From assembly GCA_045657625.1 (NCBI GenBank), contig JAZOTM010000013.1, positions 62,001 to 126,000 of the forward strand: 64,000 nt of DNA, written 5' to 3'. Made by a program: the position numbers and the translations under genes. The stretch is from JAZOTM01 sp045657625 (GTDB lineage Bacteria; Bacillota; Clostridia; Lachnospirales; Lachnospiraceae). Shown in pieces: positions 17,967 to 26,899 of the stretch (positions within the stretch are counted from its first letter, which is position 1; every line of letters starts with the position of its first letter). The notes under the pieces were generated by a model. It was not told where the DNA came from, ran no database searches, and was given only the letters and a program-made list of their open reading frames with translations.

Positions 17967-18920
17967 TTAATCATTAATTTCATGCACTCTACAACAAGAT
18001 ACAAAATGATTCTTTTCTACTTCCACCAACTTCTGTGGTTCTTTACATGCTTCTGTCGCATAAGGGCATCGTTTTGCAAAACGGCATCCCGGTAAAGGAT
18101 TAATTGGTGATGTGATTTCTCCCTTTAACAAGATTCGTTTCATCGGATGATCAATATCCGTAGAAGGAATTGCAGACAACAATGCCTTGGTATATGGATG
18201 TAATGGTCTTACAAACAAGTCCTTGGATGGAGAAGTTTCCACTAATTGTCCTAAATACATCACACTGATGTCATCTGAAATATGACGTACCACTGACAAA
18301 TCATGGGTTACAAACATATAGGTCAATTTCTTTTCTTCCTGCAAATCCATCAAAAGATTTAAAACCTGGGCCTGAATAGAAACATCCAAAGCAGATACCG
18401 GCTCATCACACATGATGAATTCCGGATTCAATGCGATTGCTCTGGCAATTCCAATACGCTGTCTTCTTCCCCCATCCAATTCATGAGGATAGGCATAACG
18501 AAGTCTTTCTTCGATTCCAACGCGTTCCATCAATTCGTTGACACGCTCATCAATTTGCTTTTTGTTGTACATTTTGGATTCCACCAATGGCTCACGAATC
18601 ACCTCATCCATGGAATAACGAGGATTTAAAGATGCATAGGGATCCTGAAATACAATCTGCATTTTTTCTCTGATTTTCTTCAGTTCTTTTCCCTTTACAT
18701 TTGTGATATCTTTTCCATTAAATAAAATCTGTCCGTCTGTTGCATCATGCAAACGGATGACGGTACGTCCCAATGTAGACTTTCCGCAACCGGACTCACC
18801 AACAACGCCCATGGTACGACCACGTTCGATTTTCATGGTAATGTCATCTACTGCGTGATTGGTTCCCGCAGGAACGTAAAAATATTTTTTTAAATTCTTT
18901 ATTTCCAATAAGGTTGACAC
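17967..18920 (-). CDS. Oligopeptide/dipeptide-family ABC transporter ATPase (OppF/DppF type)
   Basis: This 317-residue ATPase has Walker A GESGCGKST near residue 40, Q-loop MQIVFQDPYASLNPR, an unusual signature LDGGRRQRIGIARA in place of LSGGQ, and Walker B FIMCDEPVSALDVS. The C-terminal oligopeptide-transporter domain carries the CRFAKRCPYATEAC cysteines that bind an Fe-S cluster in some relatives. Its start directly follows the stop of the OppD-type gene. The LSGGQ change to LDGGR is tolerated in DppF-type subunits, so I do not consider it inactive. Confidence 0.9.
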   Translation of the reverse strand: MSTLLEIKNLKKYFYVPAGTNHAVDDITMKIERGRTMGVVGESGCGKSTLGRTVIRLHDATDGQILFNGKDITNVKGKELKKIREKMQIVFQDPYASLNPRYSMDEVIREPLVESKMYNKKQIDERVNELMERVGIEERLRYAYPHELDGGRRQRIGIARAIALNPEFIMCDEPVSALDVSIQAQVLNLLMDLQEEKKLTYMFVTHDLSVVRHISDDISVMYLGQLVETSPSKDLFVRPLHPYTKALLSAIPSTDIDHPMKRILLKGEITSPINPLPGCRFAKRCPYATEACKEPQKLVEVEKNHFVSCCRVHEIND

Positions 18921-19898
18921 TTACTTGTCCTCCTTTTTACATCTGATACATTTGCAAAAATGACCCGGTGTAATTTCTACATTCGGAATCTCATTTTCTC
19001 TACAAGCCTCCGTTGCATATTTGCATCTTGGTGCAAATACACAGCCCTTCGGCAAATTCGTTGGATCCGGTGGCATTCCATCGATTGGTTTTAGTCGATT
19101 GGATTCATCATTCATCTTTGGAATAGAATCAAACAAACCCTGGGTATATGGATGCGAAACATGACGGAAAATATCTTCTTTTGTACCATACTCCACAATG
19201 TTTCCGGCATATACCACTGCTACCATATCGCAAGTTTCTGCCACAATTCCCAAATCATGGGTAATTAAAATCATGGCGGTATGGAACTTATCCTTCAATT
19301 CCTTCATCATATCCAGTACCTGGGCCTGAATCGTTACATCCAATGCAGTGGTTGGCTCATCTGCCAACAAAAGTTCCGGGTTACAGGCCAAAGCCATGGC
19401 AATTACCACACGCTGCTTCATTCCACCGGAAAACTGATGTGGAAACTCTACATAACGTTCCGCCGGAATACCAACCATTTCCAACATTTCAATGGTTCTT
19501 TGCTTGGCTTCTGCATCCGACATTTGATTATGCAAAGCAACGACTTCTGTAATCTGTGCTCCCACAGACATAACCGGATTCAATGCGGTCATTGGGTCCT
19601 GGAAAATCATAGAAATCTTATTTCCTCTGATTTTTAGCATTTCATTTTCCGGCAATTCCAAAATATTGGTGCCATCCAAATACACCTCGCCGCCTTTTAC
19701 TCTTGCAGGAGGCTGTGGCAAAATTCTTAAAATAGACTTTGCAATTGTGGTTTTTCCTGCGCCGGTCTCACCAACCAAGCCCAATGTCTGTCCACGATTC
19801 AAAGAGAAACTCACTCCATTGACTGCCTGTACAATTTCGCCATCTGAAGTGTATTCCACCACCAAATCTTTTATTTCTATATATTTTTTATCTGCCAT
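18921..19898 (-). CDS. Oligopeptide/dipeptide-family ABC transporter ATPase (OppD/DppD type)
   Basis: This 325-residue partner ATPase has Walker A GETGAGKTT near 40, SMIFQDPMTALNPVM, signature FSGGMKQRVVIAMA, Walker B LLADEPTTALDVT, and a C-terminal CVFAPRCKYATEAC motif. It pairs with the OppF-type protein encoded immediately downstream; the canonical signature here suggests an asymmetric ATPase pair. The operon order is binding protein, DppB, DppC, OppD, OppF, hydrolase. Confidence 0.92.
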   Translation of the reverse strand: MADKKYIEIKDLVVEYTSDGEIVQAVNGVSFSLNRGQTLGLVGETGAGKTTIAKSILRILPQPPARVKGGEVYLDGTNILELPENEMLKIRGNKISMIFQDPMTALNPVMSVGAQITEVVALHNQMSDAEAKQRTIEMLEMVGIPAERYVEFPHQFSGGMKQRVVIAMALACNPELLLADEPTTALDVTIQAQVLDMMKELKDKFHTAMILITHDLGIVAETCDMVAVVYAGNIVEYGTKEDIFRHVSHPYTQGLFDSIPKMNDESNRLKPIDGMPPDPTNLPKGCVFAPRCKYATEACRENEIPNVEITPGHFCKCIRCKKEDK

Positions 19899-19911
19899 TC
19901 TATCTACTCTC

Positions 19912-20787
19912 CTACTTCTTCAACTTCGGATCCATTGCATCACGAAGTCCGTCTCCGAACAGATTAATTGCTAAAACAGTAATGGCAATCATAATGCCCG
20001 GGAAAATCATCATATGGGGGTATAAAAGTGCCAAACTTCTGGCATCTGAGAGCATTGCACCCCATTCCGGTGTAGGAGGCTGAATTCCTAATCCAATAAA
20101 GGATAATCCCGCTGCTCCCATAATGGTTCCACCGACTGACATGGTCGTACCTACAATGGTTGGGGAAATAATATTCGGAAGCATATGTTTAAACATAATC
20201 TTCGCTTTGCTACAGTTATAGGACTGTGCTGCCTCCAAATATTCCATTTCACGCTCTTTCAAACACATAGCTCTTGTGGAGCGGATACTCATAGGAATCC
20301 CGCCGATGGACATAGCCAAAATTGTATTGGTAAATCCAGGTCCTAACGCTGTAGAAATTACAATGGCCAAAAGCTGTCCGGGAATTGCCTGCCATACATC
20401 ACAAATACGCATGCACAAGTTGTCAAAAGCACCTCCCACATATCCAACAACCGTTCCTAAAACAGTCCCAACAAATGCGGTAAATAACGAACCAATAAAT
20501 CCTAAAGCCAAAGAATATCTTCCACCATATAAAATTCTGGAAAAAATATCACGACCCATACTATCCGTTCCAAACCAATGCGATGCGGAAGGGCCCTGTT
20601 TGATTGCAGCCAAATCCATTTCAAATGGATCATATGGGGAAAGCACCGGTGCAAACACACTGATCAAAATCAAAATCACCAGAACAATTAATCCGCCAAC
20701 TGCCACCTTATCCTTCAAGAGTCTGTGCCAAATCAAGGAAAGATTTGACTGTTTCTTTTTTCTAACCTTTACTTCTTTTTCTGCCAT
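19912..20787 (-). CDS. Dipeptide-family ABC permease (DppC type)
   Basis: The 291-residue membrane protein has the N-terminal OppC helix and a six-helix permease core. Landmarks are WHRLLKDKVAVGG, YDPFEMDL, HWFGTDSMGRDIFSRILYGGR, and the EAA loop EYLEAAQSYNCSKAKIMFKHMLPN. It overlaps the DppB-type gene by one base. The GTDxxGRD motif is diagnostic of the dipeptide/nickel/oligopeptide family. Confidence 0.93.
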   Translation of the reverse strand: MAEKEVKVRKKKQSNLSLIWHRLLKDKVAVGGLIVLVILILISVFAPVLSPYDPFEMDLAAIKQGPSASHWFGTDSMGRDIFSRILYGGRYSLALGFIGSLFTAFVGTVLGTVVGYVGGAFDNLCMRICDVWQAIPGQLLAIVISTALGPGFTNTILAMSIGGIPMSIRSTRAMCLKEREMEYLEAAQSYNCSKAKIMFKHMLPNIISPTIVGTTMSVGGTIMGAAGLSFIGLGIQPPTPEWGAMLSDARSLALLYPHMMIFPGIMIAITVLAINLFGDGLRDAMDPKLKK

Positions 20788-21746
20788 TACTTTCTTCCTC
20801 CCTTCTTTGCTGCATAGGACACGTATTGTGCTTTAATACGTGGATCGATAAAGCCATAAGCTAAATCCACCAGAAGAACTGCAACTGCAGAAAATATAGC
20901 AAGAATCAGTACGCAACCTCGTACTACAGGATAATCTCTGTTACTAATACCACTCAGCATATACATTCCAACGCCCGGGAATGAAAATACTGTTTCTATT
21001 ACAACAGTACCTGAGATAATCATTCCAAACTGACCACCCAGCTGATTCAAAATCGGGATCAATGCATTTGGCAACATATGCTTGTATGTTACCTTTCGTT
21101 CTGCAAGTCCCTTCGCTCTTGCTGTGGTAACAAAATCAGCTCGAACCGTTTCAAGTACTGCACTTCTCGTCATTCGTAAGTTATTGGCGATTCCGCCAAG
21201 GGCTCCGGCAACCACCGGCATAATCCAGCTTTTCCAAGAACTAATACCCATAGCCGGTAACCATCCCAACTCCTGTGAAAAAAGTTGGATCATCAGCATT
21301 GCAAGCCAAAATCCCGGGATTGCAACACCAATCATTGCAAGTATGGAAATCAAATGATCAATCCATGAATTCTGATTTAACGCGCAGGTAATTCCAAGAG
21401 GAATACCAATCACAATATTAATTAAGAGGCAAATCAAACCAAGAGCGAATGTTCTTGGAACACGTGATGAAAATTCCACTAATACAGGTGCCTTAGAAAT
21501 ATAAGATGTTCCAAGGTCCCACTTAATAAATGTTTGATACAAATATCTCCCCAGTTGCACCATGTATGGATCATTGAGTCCTAGTGATTCGCGGTATGCT
21601 TCACGCTCAGCCACCGTAGAACTGGACCCAAGTATAATCAGTGCCGGGTCTCCGGGAACAAAGTACATGATAGTAAAAATAATAACCGCAACACAGAACA
21701 TGATCGCTACAAGCGCCAAAAGACGTTTTACAATATATCTAGCCAT
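20787..21746 (-). CDS. Dipeptide-family ABC permease (DppB type)
   Basis: The 319-residue permease begins MARYIVKRLLALVAIMFCVAVIIF, typical of DppB, and has an EAA loop TTARAKGLAERKVTYKHMLPNA followed by the conserved IETVFSFPGVGMYM. It would form the channel with the DppC-type protein. It is preceded by a strong hairpin separating it from the binding-protein gene. Confidence 0.93.
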   Translation of the reverse strand: MARYIVKRLLALVAIMFCVAVIIFTIMYFVPGDPALIILGSSSTVAEREAYRESLGLNDPYMVQLGRYLYQTFIKWDLGTSYISKAPVLVEFSSRVPRTFALGLICLLINIVIGIPLGITCALNQNSWIDHLISILAMIGVAIPGFWLAMLMIQLFSQELGWLPAMGISSWKSWIMPVVAGALGGIANNLRMTRSAVLETVRADFVTTARAKGLAERKVTYKHMLPNALIPILNQLGGQFGMIISGTVVIETVFSFPGVGMYMLSGISNRDYPVVRGCVLILAIFSAVAVLLVDLAYGFIDPRIKAQYVSYAAKKGGRK

Positions 21747-21782
21747 TGTCTTCTCCTTCGCTTCTTCTTTATTCTATGTTTT

Positions 21783-21814
21783 CCTGTCGCGGTACCCACT
21801 TGTACCGCAACAGG
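21783..21814 (-). terminator. Intercistronic hairpin between binding-protein and permease genes
   Basis: CCTGTCGCGGTAC (21783-21795) pairs with GTACCGCAACAGG (21802-21814) apart from one C-A mismatch. Placed between a binding protein and its permeases, it probably stabilises or partly terminates the transcript so that the binding protein is made in excess. Confidence 0.6.
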
Positions 21815-21832
21815 ATTTTTTCAATTTCCTTT

Positions 21833-23515
21833 TTAGTTTGTGTAAACAAATGCGCCCGGAAGAAGAACTGACTTGTCATTCATCCATACGCTGGCGATAT
21901 CATCACCGTCATATGCAATATAAGAAATACTGCAATTGATACCTTCGATCAAAGCCTGATCAATGGTTTCCTGCCAAAATGCATCCATATCTTCTACAGT
22001 TGCATCTACGGACAACGCTGCTTTTAATAAATCCTGATATTCTTCGCTGTCATAAAATCCTTCTGTCATTCCTGATGGGAACGCATCTGCATTCAATACA
22101 TGAGACCAAATGTTTGCAATGTAATCAGAAGATCTTGTATTGTTAATGTAAATATCCCATTCTTCCGGATCAGAAGAAGTTGCATTTAAAGAGTTACGTT
22201 CCAAAGCTTTGATGGTGGAGTTGATGCCTGCTGCTGTCAATAAGCTCTGAACCAATACGGAAGTATCTGAACCGCCGGATTCACATAAGATGACGATTTC
22301 TTCTCCGTTGTATCCTGCTTTTTCCAAATATTCCTGTGCTTTTTCTACATCTGCTGCAGATGTTTGATAGTTATCCCAACTAGCCCATTCTTCGTTGTAA
22401 TCCGGAAATACATCTGTTCCTAAAACATCTACCGGATAGTTTGCAATCGTTCCAAGACCCTGGCACATTTCTTCGGAACCAACTGCATAGAAAATTGCTT
22501 TTCTCATATCCACGTTGCTACAAATACTTGCTGAATCAGCATTTGCTTCCAAATAAACAACATTGTTTGCCGGTGCAGCTACGATCGTATAGTCATCCCC
22601 GTAATCACCACCGGATGTAAACTGTTCTACATAGTCTGCTGGTACTGCCTGGCAAAGATCGGTGGTTCCGGTTGTAAGACCTGTTACCTTCTGTGTTGCT
22701 TCTGTAATCTGAACGACTTCGATTTCATCTACATTTGCATACTGGCTACGCTGTTTTTCGCTTTCGTCTGTCTGCCAGTAGTCTTCATTTTTCTCCATAA
22801 CTACAGAAGAACCATCGGTGTAACTTACCAACTTATAAGGACCGGTTCCACATGCATCCGATGCAAACTGTGTAGGAGAATCGTTGTATGCCTGCTCTGT
22901 AAACATAAAGCAGCGTAATACAATGTTTTCTAACTCACCTTTATTGGAAAGCTCTCTTTCGCAAGTCATTAATACGGTGGTATCATCAATTGCTTCCCAA
23001 CTCTCTACTACAGACCAACCGGAAGTCTGTCCGTATTCCTGTGTTTTTTCAAAAGAAAATACCACATCGCTGGCTGTCAAATGGTTTCCTGCATGATCGT
23101 AAACATCATCCTGAATATAGAAGTAATACTCATTGGAACCATCCTCATGGTCATATCCGTTGTATTCTCCACGAGAACCGTCTGCAATAATTGGAACCAT
23201 CTCTGTTCCCAGTCCATCTTCTGTCTGGAAAAGCATTTCATACATGGAATACACTTCCGTTGCGGACTGCCACAATCCCATAGGATTTACGCTCAAGCGA
23301 TCCGCATCCATTGTTAATTTTGTGTGCTGCACAGAATCAGTCACATCTACAGAACTGCCGTCTGTATCCCCTCCTGTCACGCTTCCTCCAACACTTTGAA
23401 TTTCTGCTCCCGCGCTCTCGGTAGAATCCACACCTGAGCCGGAAGAGTTGCCACATGCAACCATCGACACCGTCATGGTTGCGGCGAGAATTACTGATAA
23501 AAGTCTTCTCTTCAT
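21833..23515 (-). CDS. Dipeptide-family ABC substrate-binding lipoprotein
   Basis: This 560-residue lipoprotein has a signal peptide ending in SMVAC (Cys21), a Ser/Gly/Asp-rich linker, and the large extracellular solute-binding family 5 fold. It binds peptides or other amphipathic ligands outside the cell for the DppBC-OppDF importer. A family feature is the early region around LSVNPMGLWQSATEVYSMYEMLFQTEDG. The ligand cannot be inferred from sequence, and the downstream redox enzymes suggest it need not be a peptide. The ATG at 23515 has a GGAGAGGAGT ribosome binding site. Confidence 0.88.
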   Translation of the reverse strand: MKRRLLSVILAATMTVSMVACGNSSGSGVDSTESAGAEIQSVGGSVTGGDTDGSSVDVTDSVQHTKLTMDADRLSVNPMGLWQSATEVYSMYEMLFQTEDGLGTEMVPIIADGSRGEYNGYDHEDGSNEYYFYIQDDVYDHAGNHLTASDVVFSFEKTQEYGQTSGWSVVESWEAIDDTTVLMTCERELSNKGELENIVLRCFMFTEQAYNDSPTQFASDACGTGPYKLVSYTDGSSVVMEKNEDYWQTDESEKQRSQYANVDEIEVVQITEATQKVTGLTTGTTDLCQAVPADYVEQFTSGGDYGDDYTIVAAPANNVVYLEANADSASICSNVDMRKAIFYAVGSEEMCQGLGTIANYPVDVLGTDVFPDYNEEWASWDNYQTSAADVEKAQEYLEKAGYNGEEIVILCESGGSDTSVLVQSLLTAAGINSTIKALERNSLNATSSDPEEWDIYINNTRSSDYIANIWSHVLNADAFPSGMTEGFYDSEEYQDLLKAALSVDATVEDMDAFWQETIDQALIEGINCSISYIAYDGDDIASVWMNDKSVLLPGAFVYTN

Positions 23516-23574
23516 TCCTACTCCTCTCCTTTTCGTAGATATATTTCATAAGCGTATTTCCGCGAATGAACCCT

Positions 23575-24228
23575 TTACCATATTTCATTTGCATCCGTTG
23601 GCATTTCCTTTTCATTTTTCACGTAGTCCCATGCGCGATGTTTTTCCAACCAGAAAATGAGAAATGCACAAATTCCTGCAATCATATGGCCTATCACCGG
23701 GACGGCGTCTGTCATTTTGAGCCCTTCTGTGATGAGTAAAACAGACATATGTATCACCATGCCCAGTATGTAAAACATTTCTATTCCCGCTGCTGTCTGC
23801 ATCCCCTTTGATGCCGACGCATATTCATCAATCGTCATTTTTCGCTTCGCCAAGATTTGCATCAAAACCTCAAAGCCGAAAAAAGTCATTGGAAGTAATC
23901 CCAACACCTGTATTTTTCCTAACAAGGAATCATAGTTTAAAGAACTGTCCGGGTAAGTTTGGCTCCACAAAAGCATGCCAAGACAGACCAGATATAACAG
24001 TCCATATAACAATTTGTTTCTCCACCAAACGGCCTCTGATTCCTGATAACAGTAGTAATCCTCTATATAGAAACGCTGAATCCTATAGCACCATTTTCCG
24101 GGTATTTTTCTTTCTGCGTACCCTCGAAAAAATTTATGGTAAAAAAAGCTATGTGAGATTTTGTTTTTTGTTTCATCCTTGCTATAGGACTCTGCATTTT
24201 CTATCAGTTTTTCCCATGGGCTTTTCAT
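23575..24228 (-). CDS. Membrane protein of unknown function
   Basis: This 217-residue protein has a hydrophilic N-terminal 70 residues rich in Tyr, Lys and Arg, then about four membrane helices (LLYGLLYLVCLGMLLW, LGLLPMTFFGFEVLMQIL, FYILGMVIHMSVLLIT, VIGHMIAGICAFLIFWL). No motif is recognised. It lies 8 bp after the GH31 gene and 59 bp before the ABC binding-protein gene, so it may be co-transcribed with either or both. It could be an accessory membrane factor, but nothing in the sequence shows this. Confidence 0.6.
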   Translation of the reverse strand: MKSPWEKLIENAESYSKDETKNKISHSFFYHKFFRGYAERKIPGKWCYRIQRFYIEDYYCYQESEAVWWRNKLLYGLLYLVCLGMLLWSQTYPDSSLNYDSLLGKIQVLGLLPMTFFGFEVLMQILAKRKMTIDEYASASKGMQTAAGIEMFYILGMVIHMSVLLITEGLKMTDAVPVIGHMIAGICAFLIFWLEKHRAWDYVKNEKEMPTDANEIW

Positions 24229-24236
24229 ACTTCCCC

Positions 24237-26699
24237 TTAAGCCAACAAGAGCTCGCTAATCACAGATTTCATATTTTCCGAAAGAATCATGGTCTGCATG
24301 GTGGAAAGTTTTAATGCAACCTCTTTCTTTGCACAAAGTTCTTTGTACAATTTTTCTTTTACCACAAATGGAATCTGTGCTCGGTTTAAAATCCGGTATG
24401 CATAAGCTTCCAAGTTATTTTTCAAAATTTCTGTTTCTGCCTTTAAGAACACTTCCAATTTTTTCTGAACCGGACAATCCATGATTTCCAAAGTCAGCAA
24501 ATGCTTTTCTCTGTCATATGTTTGTTCGTATGGTTTTTCTACTCCATCCAAGAACACCTTCGATACCGCATCCTCTGCAATTCCGTAAAATACAAGCTTG
24601 TAATTTCTTTTTTCCGGAATAAGGTGAACATTTCCCTTAGCCGGATGAATCACGAAGGTTTTTTTCTCCTGCCAAAGCAATTCGTAATCGGTAAATACCG
24701 CGTCTCCATTTTCAAATTGCAAGGTTTCTCCATCATCCTCGTACATGGTGAAGGTATGAGATTTTCCGCAGAAAATACGAAGTTCCATATCTTTTGGATT
24801 CGCTGTATCAGAAGAAACAGTATCTGCTGCCTGCAATGGAAGAATGGCACCTTCCTTTGCCAGTACCGGAATGGAATCTATGGTACGATGCATTTCCAGT
24901 GTGCGATTTCCTTCATAATGAAGGCCTGTAAATACATCAAAATATTTTCCCTCCGGTAAATAAGTCTTCACTTTTCCTGTTTTACTTTCCTTTGCCATTT
25001 CTGAAGTAATTGGATGTACCAATAATTCTGTTCCAAAGTAATACTCATTGGGATGATGATACGCTTCTTCGTAATCCGGATTTTCGTAATACAGCGGCTC
25101 TACGAGTGGCGTATCCTCCACATGAAAACGATAATTCATGGTATAGGTATAAGGAAGCAACCGATGTCTTAATTGCAAGAAGAAACGCATGGTTTTTTCT
25201 GCTTCCATTCCAAATTTCCAAGGTTCTTTTCCGGTGAACACTTCATCCGAACTATGTAAACGCATAATTGGTGAAAACACACCAAACTGTACCCATCTTG
25301 TGGTCAATTCATCATTTCGATATCCATTTCTATGTCCGCCGATATCATGACTCCACCAACCATACCCAACATTTGTGGCATTGGCTGTGAAATACGGTTG
25401 AAAATCTAAAGACTCCCATGTGATAAACGTACTTCCCGAAAAACCTATGGGGTATCTATGGGAGCCAAGTCCTGCATACCGGGAAAAATCCATGGGGCGT
25501 TTCCCATCTTTGGCGTTATCCACATAATGGTAGTGATTCAACATCCAAAGTGGATCATACCCGGGGATTTTTGAAGTATTTCCTTGCTGCCAGTCAATCC
25601 ACCAGAAATCCACACCCTTCTTTTCATTTGGATGATGTAAATATTTAAAATACGCCTTAAAAAAGGCAGGACTTGTCACATCAAAAGGAATCGGTATCTC
25701 GTTTTCATAATCCACGCCTAATTCCTTTGCCATTTCTTCATACATTTCTTCATGGGCTCGCACACCATCTGCCGGATGCACATTCAAAGAAAAATGCATA
25801 TCGTTTTCATGGATTTCCTTCATCATCGCTTCCGGATCCGGGAACAACTCCTTGTTCCAGGTATATCCGGTCCAGCCTTTTCCGTACTTGGGATCGATGT
25901 CCACGTAATGCCAATCCATATCCAGGACTCCAACGGAAATCGGAATTCCTTCTTCTCTGAATTTTTTTAATAACTCCAAATATTCCTCTTGTGTATATTT
26001 ATGGAAACGACTCCACCAATTGCCCAACGCATAACGAGGTAACAAAGGTGTTTTTCCGGTTAGCTGATAAAAGATTTTTAAAATGCCCTTATAATCTCTT
26101 CCATAATTCAAGAAATAAATATCCTGATGACCTTCCGGTGCCGGATGTACCCAGCCCTCTTCGTCAAAGACCAAAGAACGACTATCATCAATGACTGTAA
26201 AGCCATTTTTTGACATCAGACCTTCACACATAGGGACCTTTTCTCCCGGTTCCCCCCAGACCTTGTTTTCATCCTTGGAATCCACATAGTAGGTATCTCC
26301 CACCGCATTGTCCAAAGTGGAAGCAGTTCCTTTCAGATTTCCCATGCTTTCCAATCCCTTATCTCCATAAAACCAGGTTCCACTTTTTCTTAAGTAGGGA
26401 TTTCCAATCATTTGTATGGATAAAGTGGTATTGGAAAATGCTTGGTTTTTTCTATAATCCAAAATCAAATATTTCGTAACCACCTGAATACTATCTTCCG
26501 TTTCATAGACCTTGTATTCCGGTACCGGAAATTTTCTATTTAATACGGTCTGTGTTTCTGCATCCACAAATTCACCTTTGGGACTGTACTCCACACGCAA
26601 CATTCTTTCTGTCAAAACAGAAATGCGATATTGTTCTCCCTGAATGACTGCCTTTTCCTCTGCTGCAGCATTCGGGTTCTTTCCATAAGAATGAGCCAT
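24237..26699 (-). CDS. Glycoside hydrolase family 31 protein
   Basis: This 820-residue protein has the GH31 order: N-terminal beta-sandwich, TIM barrel from about 215 (PRYALGNWWSRFHKYTQEEYLELLKKFRE), then C-terminal sandwiches. The nucleophile aspartate is Asp369 in VDFWWIDWQQG. The general acid/base position normally reads SGDT before FITWESLDFQPYF, but here it reads SGST (Ser423; codon AGT, + strand 25431-25433). The substrate-pocket motif YGWWSHDIGGHRNGY is intact. GH31 enzymes remove alpha-glucosyl or alpha-xylosyl residues. With the acid/base missing, activity may be reduced or altered. It is cytosolic. Its start follows a terminator, and downstream lies the 23575 membrane protein. Confidence 0.88.
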   Translation of the reverse strand: MAHSYGKNPNAAAEEKAVIQGEQYRISVLTERMLRVEYSPKGEFVDAETQTVLNRKFPVPEYKVYETEDSIQVVTKYLILDYRKNQAFSNTTLSIQMIGNPYLRKSGTWFYGDKGLESMGNLKGTASTLDNAVGDTYYVDSKDENKVWGEPGEKVPMCEGLMSKNGFTVIDDSRSLVFDEEGWVHPAPEGHQDIYFLNYGRDYKGILKIFYQLTGKTPLLPRYALGNWWSRFHKYTQEEYLELLKKFREEGIPISVGVLDMDWHYVDIDPKYGKGWTGYTWNKELFPDPEAMMKEIHENDMHFSLNVHPADGVRAHEEMYEEMAKELGVDYENEIPIPFDVTSPAFFKAYFKYLHHPNEKKGVDFWWIDWQQGNTSKIPGYDPLWMLNHYHYVDNAKDGKRPMDFSRYAGLGSHRYPIGFSGSTFITWESLDFQPYFTANATNVGYGWWSHDIGGHRNGYRNDELTTRWVQFGVFSPIMRLHSSDEVFTGKEPWKFGMEAEKTMRFFLQLRHRLLPYTYTMNYRFHVEDTPLVEPLYYENPDYEEAYHHPNEYYFGTELLVHPITSEMAKESKTGKVKTYLPEGKYFDVFTGLHYEGNRTLEMHRTIDSIPVLAKEGAILPLQAADTVSSDTANPKDMELRIFCGKSHTFTMYEDDGETLQFENGDAVFTDYELLWQEKKTFVIHPAKGNVHLIPEKRNYKLVFYGIAEDAVSKVFLDGVEKPYEQTYDREKHLLTLEIMDCPVQKKLEVFLKAETEILKNNLEAYAYRILNRAQIPFVVKEKLYKELCAKKEVALKLSTMQTMILSENMKSVISELLLA

Positions 26700-26864
26700 A
26701 ATACTTCTCCTATCTCTTTCTTCGTTTCTGTGTTCTGAGGAAATTGTAGGTCAGAAATAGGGAACTCGATAGATAGGTACTTTTCCAAACAGGCGCATTT
26801 TTTCCAGCTCCGCCACCGTGATATTTTCCAAGCACCGACCATTTCTCCTGTTTTTGGCATAAAA

Positions 26865-26898
26865 AGAACGCTGAAAGGGATTTTCCTTTCAGCGTTCT
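26865..26898 (-). terminator. Terminator after the AraC sensor-regulator gene
   Basis: AGAACGCTGAAAGG (26865-26878) pairs perfectly with CCTTTCAGCGTTCT (26885-26898) and is followed on the minus strand by TTTT. It separates the regulator operon from GH31. Confidence 0.8.
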
Positions 26899-26899
26899 C

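Noticed and set aside
26741..26850. A minus-strand frame reading ENITVAELEKMRLFGKVPIYRVPYF as the tail of a lost gene
   Set aside because: It is too short, has no recognisable homology and no start. It may be a remnant but cannot be supported.
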